From assembly GCF_018736105.1 (NCBI RefSeq), contig NZ_CP076135.1:1052001-1116000 (forward strand): 64,000 nucleotides of DNA, read 5' to 3'. Below, in pieces: positions 59,676 to 64,000 of this stretch. The stretch comes from Bradyrhizobium sediminis. GTDB taxonomy: Bacteria; Pseudomonadota; Alphaproteobacteria; Rhizobiales; Xanthobacteraceae. The first letter of the stretch is position 1. Every line of letters starts with the position of its first letter. Made by a program: the position numbers and the translations under genes. The notes under the pieces are model-generated. The model did not search any database. It saw only the letters and a program-made list of their open reading frames with translations, and was not told the origin of the DNA.

Positions 59676-60662
59676 ATGACAATCAGGGATCGTTTCAAGC
59701 TCGCGGCAATTCAGGCGGCCGCCGTGCCGTTCGATCTCGGCGCGTCGACGGAGAAAGCCTGCCGCCTGATCGGGGAGGCGGGCGCTGCGGGTGCCACGAT
59801 CGCGGCCTTCGGCGAGACGTGGCTGCCGGGCTATCCGTTCTTCTGCAACGCCGCGACGACGCCCCTGACGTGGCAAGCGATGGCGGAGTATCTGGCGAAC
59901 GCCGTCGAGATACCGGGTCCCACCACCGACAAGCTTTGCGAGGCGGCGGAGCACGCCCGCCTCGATGTCGTGATCGGCGTCGTCGAGCGCGACGCGTCGA
60001 GCGGCGGAACCGTCTACTGCACGCTGCTGTTCATCGGCAAGGATGGCCGGATTCTCGGCCGGCACCGCAAGCTGAAGCCGACCTTCAACGAGCGCGCGGT
60101 GTGGGGCGATGGCGACGCAGTGGGGCTTCGGACCTATGAACGGTCCTACGGCCGCATCAGCGGCCTGAACTGCTGGGAACATAACATGATGCTGCCGGGC
60201 TATGTGCTCGCGGCGCAGGGAACGCAGATTCACGTCGCCGCCTGGCCCGGACGCGAGCCGGCTGCCGCACCGCCGCCGACGGTCCCGTTGTGGCCGCGCC
60301 AGCTGCTGCTGTCGCGCGCCTTCGCCTCGCAAGCATCATGCTATGTCATCGCGGCCGGCGGCATGCGTCTGCATTCCGATACGCCCGAACGCTTCGAGGA
60401 ATTGTCGACCATCGAATACACCGGCGGCAGCTACATCATCGATCCGCGCGGCGAAATCATTGCGGGCCCCGCCGAAGGCGAAACGATCCTGTTGGCCGAA
60501 GGGTCGCTGCAAGCCGTCCGCGCGGCAAAAGCCCTGACCGATATTGGCGGACACTACTCGCGCCCGGACATCTTCCGGCTCATCGTCGATCGCAGCCCGC
60601 GCCAGCGGGTCCTCGATCGTGCGACCGGGCACGATGAGGCTGATCCGCGGGGCACTTGGTAG
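59676..60662 (+). CDS. carbon-nitrogen hydrolase (nitrilase)
   Basis: A 328-residue nitrilase-superfamily enzyme. The catalytic triad is in place: Glu47 in AFGETWLPGYPF, Lys134 in HRKLKPTF and Cys166 in GLNCWEHNMMLPGY. The wording GETWLPGYPFF and NCWEHNMMLPGYVLAAQGTQ is that of true nitrilases (nitrile to acid plus ammonia). The C-terminus includes GGHYSRPDIFRLIVDRSPR, as in aliphatic and aryl nitrilases. The tautomerase and regulator upstream suggest a small catabolic unit. Substrate cannot be read. Confidence 0.93.
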   Translation: MTIRDRFKLAAIQAAAVPFDLGASTEKACRLIGEAGAAGATIAAFGETWLPGYPFFCNAATTPLTWQAMAEYLANAVEIPGPTTDKLCEAAEHARLDVVIGVVERDASSGGTVYCTLLFIGKDGRILGRHRKLKPTFNERAVWGDGDAVGLRTYERSYGRISGLNCWEHNMMLPGYVLAAQGTQIHVAAWPGREPAAAPPPTVPLWPRQLLLSRAFASQASCYVIAAGGMRLHSDTPERFEELSTIEYTGGSYIIDPRGEIIAGPAEGETILLAEGSLQAVRAAKALTDIGGHYSRPDIFRLIVDRSPRQRVLDRATGHDEADPRGTW

Positions 60663-60798
60663 CGCGGGGAGGAGGGAGCGAACAGGACCTTCCGGCGCCG
60701 GTCGATGCCGACAATTTGAGCAGACGGCCCGCATTATCCGTTCGACGCTTTCCAGGCCCGTGCCTAATCTCGGCCGCGTGAGGACTGGGGTGTGGCGG

Positions 60799-61284
60799 AT
60801 GCGCGAAATTCTCGAATATTGTATCGGTGGCAGCAGGCGGAACGTGTCCGCGGGCGACCTCGTCGTGCACGAGGGCGGCAGGACTGGTCACCTCTATGTC
60901 CTGATCGAGGGACGGCTCGAGGTCATCAAGGGCGACACCGTCGTCGCCGCCATCGCCGAGCCCGGCGCGGTGCTCGGCGAAATGTCGGTGCTGCTCGATC
61001 AGCCCCATACCGCGACGGTGCGCGCGGCGTCGGATTCGACCGTTTACGAGATCGACGATGCCGCCTCGTTTCTGCGCCGGCAGCCGGCGGTGGCGCTCCT
61101 GATCGCGCGGATGCTGGCCCAGCGGCTCAACGTCGCCAACACCTATCTCGCCGACATCAAGCGGCAATATGCCGGCCACGGCAATCATCTCGCGATGGTC
61201 GGCGATCTGCTGCAGAGCATGATCAACCTGTCGCCGACGCAGGTCTCGCCAGGATCGGATCGGCAATCCGACCCAAGGATGTGA
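60799..61284 (+). CDS. cyclic nucleotide-binding domain protein
   Basis: A 161-residue protein made almost only of a cNMP-binding fold: NVSAGDLVVHEGGRTGHLYV, LIEGRLEVIKGDTVVAAIAE, PGAVLGEMSVLLDQPHTATV (phosphate cassette: GEMSVLLDQPHTATV has the usual E and a T in place of R) and a helical tail. No DNA-binding domain follows. The ATG at 60799 or GTG at 60790 could start it. Its 3' end overlaps the convergent phosphoesterase gene by 62 bases. Confidence 0.85.
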   Translation: MREILEYCIGGSRRNVSAGDLVVHEGGRTGHLYVLIEGRLEVIKGDTVVAAIAEPGAVLGEMSVLLDQPHTATVRAASDSTVYEIDDAASFLRRQPAVALLIARMLAQRLNVANTYLADIKRQYAGHGNHLAMVGDLLQSMINLSPTQVSPGSDRQSDPRM

Positions 61285-62050
61285 GCCACGCCGGCGGATC
61301 GGCGATCGGCGCCGCCGGCCGCTGCAGCGGCGCATTGAGGTCGATGCATTGCGCGTCGGTCGCGGATAGCCAGAACGCCCTGCCGTCGTCGATATCGAGC
61401 ACGATATAGACCGGCGGGCGGCCCGGCTGCAGGCCGGTATTGAACGCCCAGGTGTCGCCGAGCCGATCGAACCACGAGCCGTCGGGAATGAACGGCGACT
61501 GGTGCACATGGCCCGAGATCACCATCGAAGGCTGGTAGCTCTTGATCCATTGCGCCAGTTCGACGTCGCCGAAGAACCGCTTGCCGCCCCAGCTGGTCGG
61601 CGAATCCGCCGGCGGCGCATGATGCACCCAGATCCATCGCTTCGGCCGCCCTGAGGCCGCCTCCCGCAACTGGTCGTCGATCCGCTGCTTGACCAGCGGT
61701 CCATCCCACCACGGGCAGACCGTGAAGAGGGTGTCGCCGATGGTCAGGCTGTCGCCGTCACAGGCGACGCCGAGTTCGCGGACATCGCCGATCCATCGCG
61801 AAATCTTCTCGCCCTCGGGGCTGCGTTCGTCGAGGTCGTGATTGCCGGAGCAGAGGATCACCCGGGTGATGCCGGACAACAGCTCCAGATATTTCTTCAC
61901 GACGACGATCTGGGCGCGGAAGTCGACGAACGACCCGACGTCGAGCGCATCGCCGGCGAAGATCACGAGGTCGAAATTCGGCGCGGCGCTGACCAGCCAG
62001 TCGAATTGCGGCAGCGAGTAATGCAGGTCGGCCACGACAAGGCAGCGCAT
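61223..62050 (-). CDS. calcineurin-like metallophosphoesterase
   Basis: A 275-residue enzyme with the standard metal motifs: VVADLHYSLP (D-x-H), FAGDALDVG (GD), CSGNHDLDE (GNHD), WVHHAPP (H) and SGHVHQSPF (GHxH). It should hydrolyse a phosphate mono- or diester, with two metal ions. Substrate unknown. The 3' end overlaps the cyclic nucleotide-binding gene by 62 bases on the other strand, so cross-talk by antisense transcription is possible. Confidence 0.92.
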   Translation of the reverse strand: MRCLVVADLHYSLPQFDWLVSAAPNFDLVIFAGDALDVGSFVDFRAQIVVVKKYLELLSGITRVILCSGNHDLDERSPEGEKISRWIGDVRELGVACDGDSLTIGDTLFTVCPWWDGPLVKQRIDDQLREAASGRPKRWIWVHHAPPADSPTSWGGKRFFGDVELAQWIKSYQPSMVISGHVHQSPFIPDGSWFDRLGDTWAFNTGLQPGRPPVYIVLDIDDGRAFWLSATDAQCIDLNAPLQRPAAPIADPPAWLTSLGRIADPILARPASATG

Positions 62051-62295
62051 ATCGACTTGTCCAAATGCTCAGGGAATAGCTCGTACCGGAGCGACTGTAT
62101 TCAAACGACGAAAGACAGAGCAAAATTTATGCCGTTCCGCGTCCGTTGGACGCGGCAGATCCCCGCACCGGCCGCGATATCTCCCTGCCCAGCCGATTTC
62201 CTCGTCGCGCTGCGCGAACCAAAGTACGGACTGATCACGGGGTCGTTAGCCTCGCCAGGCTGTCAATCCGCGCCATTTCGTGCGATTTTGAGAGC

Positions 62296-62676
62296 ATGAA
62301 CTGCCATATCGCCATACACCGGCTGCTCGCGGTCCTGATGATCGCGGGTCTTGTATTGGCTCCGGTCTCCCGGCCGGTCATGGCGGCTCTGGCTCTCGAC
62401 GCCTCGATGGAAGCGATAGCGGCCGAAATGTCGCCGCCGGCCATGTCCGGCGAGATGGCAAGTGACATGCCGTGCTGCCCATCGAAGGCGCCGGTGGACT
62501 GCAGCAAATGCCTGTTGATGGCCACCTGCATGACGAAATGCTTCACCGGCATGACGGCCACCTTCGTACATCCGTTCCTCGTCGTTTCCGCCAGCATGGC
62601 GCTCCAGCGAAACGACTTCCGGCCCGATGGCCTCGGCCACCCGCCTCCCGAACATCCGCCTCGAATTCTGGTCTGA
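62296..62676 (+). CDS. Cys/Met-rich exported protein of a metal-efflux cluster
   Basis: A 126-residue protein. A signal-like stretch (LAVLMIAGLVLAPVSRPVMA) is followed by a Met-rich part (ALDASMEAIAAEMSPPAMSG, EMASDMPCCPSKAP), then CSKCLLMATCMTKCF with six Cys in all, a short hydrophobic end and a Pro/His tail (GHPPPEHPPRILV). The thiols and methionines suggest metal binding (copper or similar) in the periplasm. It precedes the FixH-like and CusB-like genes. I know similar Cys-rich proteins from efflux clusters, but not a named family. Confidence 0.7.
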   Translation: MNCHIAIHRLLAVLMIAGLVLAPVSRPVMAALALDASMEAIAAEMSPPAMSGEMASDMPCCPSKAPVDCSKCLLMATCMTKCFTGMTATFVHPFLVVSASMALQRNDFRPDGLGHPPPEHPPRILV

Positions 62677-62773
62677 ACGGCGTCACGGCGCCGTTTGTTG
62701 CCGCGCGGCTTGAACGCCGCGGGATCGTCGCATGCCGCCTGGCGGCAGGATCATGATTTCAGAGGATTTCGAA

Positions 62774-63181
62774 ATGAACAGGCTCAACAGCTCGCGCGCC
62801 GTCCGGGCCGCGCTCGTCGGTCTTGCCGTGAGCGGCGCCGCCGGTATCGCCCGCGCCGACATCAAGGATTACGAATTCAAGCTGGCCGAGCCGACGGTGA
62901 CCGCCGGCAAGGACAGGATCGTCACGGTCCAGCTCGTCAACAAGAAGACCGGCAAGCCGGTGCCCGACGCCGTCATCTTTGCCACCCGTCTCGACATGGC
63001 GCCGGACGGCATGGCGGAGATGTCCACCAAGGTCGTGCGCGAACCCGGCGGGGAGCCCGGCAGCTACCGCTTCAAGGCCGCCTTCGGGATGGAAGGAAGG
63101 TGGTTGCTCTCGATCGGCGCGAAGGTCCAGGGCGAGACAGGCACGGTCGAAGGCAAGCTCGTCATCACGGCGCAAAAGTGA
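62774..63181 (+). CDS. FixH/YtkA-like protein
   Basis: A 135-residue exported protein. A signal peptide (AVRAALVGLAVSGAAGIARA) precedes a beta-rich YtkA/FixH-like domain: YEFKLAEPTVTAGKDRIVTV, QLVNKKTGKPVPDAVIFATR, then LDMAPDGMAEMSTKV with Met residues suited to copper, and FGMEGRWLLSIGAKVQGETG. Such proteins accompany heavy-metal RND pumps. AGAGGA lies seven bases before the ATG. Its TGA overlaps the GTG start of the CusB-like gene (GTGA). Confidence 0.85.
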   Translation: MNRLNSSRAVRAALVGLAVSGAAGIARADIKDYEFKLAEPTVTAGKDRIVTVQLVNKKTGKPVPDAVIFATRLDMAPDGMAEMSTKVVREPGGEPGSYRFKAAFGMEGRWLLSIGAKVQGETGTVEGKLVITAQK

Positions 63182-64000
63182 AACGCGCCGTCCTCGCGGG
63201 CGTCGCTGTCGCTGCTGTGTTGGCGGCAGGCGCCGGACTGATCGGTGCGCGCGGGCACCTTCATTCGACGAAAACATCGCTGGTTGCGCCGGCGTCGGCG
63301 CAGGCGGGCGGCGAACCGATCTATTACCAGGATCCGGACGGGCGTCCGCTCTACTCGCTGACGCCGAAGCAGACGCCTGACGGACGCAACTACCGCGCCG
63401 TGCCGGCCGGCGCCGATCTGAGCTTCGAGGACGAACCGGCGGTGGCTCCCGCGGCCGCCGCATCCGCCGATCGCAAGGTCAAATACTACCGCAATCCGAT
63501 GGGGCTGGCGGATACCTCGCCGGCTCCGAAAAAGGATTCGATGGGGATGGATTACATCCCCGTTTACGAAGGCGAGGACAGCGACGACGGATCGGTGAAG
63601 CTGTCGCCCGGAAAAATCCAGCGCACCGGCGTCAAATCCGAGGCCGCGGCGTTGCGGATCATCCGTACCGCGATCCGCGCGCCCGGCACCATCCAGCTCG
63701 ACCAACGCCGCATCTCGGTGATCTCGATGCGATCGGAAAGCTGGGTTCAGAAGATCGCCAACGTCACCACCGGCTCCAGGGTCGCCAGGGGCCAGCCGCT
63801 GATGGAGATTTACAGCCCGCTGATTTCGTCGGCCGCGGCCGAATACGTCGCCACCCTCAATTTGAAAACCACTGGCGGCACCGCCGTCTACGGCCGCGGT
63901 TCGCGGCAACGGCTGATGAACCTCGACGTTCCCGACGCGGTGATCGTCGCCATGGAGAAGAGCGGCACCGTTCCGATCACGATCGACTGGTCGGCGCCGC
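63178..64000 (+). CDS. CusB-like RND efflux periplasmic adaptor, partial
   Basis: The start of a membrane-fusion protein, 274 codons before the window ends. GTG at 63178 overlaps the previous stop. An N-terminal anchor (AVLAGVAVAAVLAAGAGLIG) and linker lead to a heavy-metal-binding-type segment: KVKYYRNPMGLADTSPAPKK then DSMGMDYIPVYEG, which lacks the usual paired Cys of the CPMHP form. The adaptor core begins GSVKLSPGKIQRTGVKSEAA and RTAIRAPGTIQLDQRRISVI. It should link an inner-membrane metal pump to an outer-membrane channel. The pump gene should lie to the right. Confidence 0.9.
   Translation, partial: MKRAVLAGVAVAAVLAAGAGLIGARGHLHSTKTSLVAPASAQAGGEPIYYQDPDGRPLYSLTPKQTPDGRNYRAVPAGADLSFEDEPAVAPAAAASADRKVKYYRNPMGLADTSPAPKKDSMGMDYIPVYEGEDSDDGSVKLSPGKIQRTGVKSEAAALRIIRTAIRAPGTIQLDQRRISVISMRSESWVQKIANVTTGSRVARGQPLMEIYSPLISSAAAEYVATLNLKTTGGTAVYGRGSRQRLMNLDVPDAVIVAMEKSGTVPITIDWSAP

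Noticed and set aside
1..64000. tRNA, rRNA, CRISPR array, insertion sequence or prophage
   Set aside because: I looked for the conserved tRNA loops, regular spacer repeats and transposase or integrase motifs and saw none. Very short RNAs could be missed by eye.

Overview
The window is chromosomal DNA from a GC-rich alphaproteobacterium, most likely Bradyrhizobium or a close relative in the Nitrobacteraceae. Evidence: GC-rich coding with few AT-rich stretches, GapR, DUF1036/DUF1244/DUF465 proteins, a two-part PntA, a nirK-nirV/hemN/nnrR/nnrS block, CtrA-type TTAA-N7-TTAA and LexA-type GTTC-N7-GTTC sites, and several families of dispersed palindromic repeats that I recall from Bradyrhizobium/Rhodopseudomonas genomes. 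I see no tRNA, rRNA, CRISPR array, transposase or phage gene.

Layout. (1) 0-11.7 kb: an osmC remnant broken by a frameshift, pyruvate kinase, small DUF genes and gapR, two exported cell-wall enzymes (a DUF882/YcbK-like peptidase and a YcbB-like L,D-transpeptidase), an orphan NtrC-type response regulator and oligoendopeptidase F. CtrA-like boxes precede the DUF882 gene and the NtrC-type gene. (2) 11.7-16.6 kb: an exported intradiol dioxygenase, an AbrB/Doc toxin-antitoxin pair behind a perfect palindrome, a tiny aa3-oxidase subunit IV gene and the pntAA-pntAB-pntB transhydrogenase, with a dispersed repeat inside the pnt operon. (3) 16.6-27.2 kb: hydrolase, antiporter, cupin, TPR lipoprotein, rpsU with a terminator, purEK, a diguanylate cyclase, two small unknown genes behind a LexA-type box, a stand-alone receiver protein, two DUF465 proteins and an FAD oxidoreductase. 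(4) 27.5-33.1 kb: a three-PAS GGDEF-EAL protein, a GlpD-like dehydrogenase and a TPR protein.

(5) 33.2-41.4 kb: a sulfur/persulfide-type cluster: exported rhodanese, an ArsR-rhodanese fusion regulator, a persulfide-dioxygenase-like metallo-hydrolase, an MFS transporter, a SHOCT protein, a DsrE-like protein and a NifS-like cysteine desulfurase. It is followed by an AraC regulator, a di-iron hydroxylase and a methyltransferase. The first two genes diverge from the rest across a short region holding a clean inverted-repeat operator. (6) 41.5-51.3 kb: a polyamine-type ABC transporter, AsmA, succinyl-CoA:3-ketoacid CoA-transferase (scoAB) and an FbpA-FbpB iron importer with no ATPase gene beside it.

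(7) 51.4-57.8 kb: the denitrification block. nirK-nirV, hemN, an NnrR-like regulator and nnrS are tied together by four TTG-N8-CAA (FNR/FixK/NnrR-type) sites. One of these is also placed to drive an uncharacterised 70-residue membrane protein. (8) 57.8-64 kb: a GlxA-like regulator, a long tautomerase, a nitrilase, a cyclic-nucleotide-binding protein, a metallophosphoesterase, and the start of a metal-efflux operon (Cys/Met-rich exported protein, FixH/YtkA-like protein, CusB-like adaptor) that runs off the right edge.
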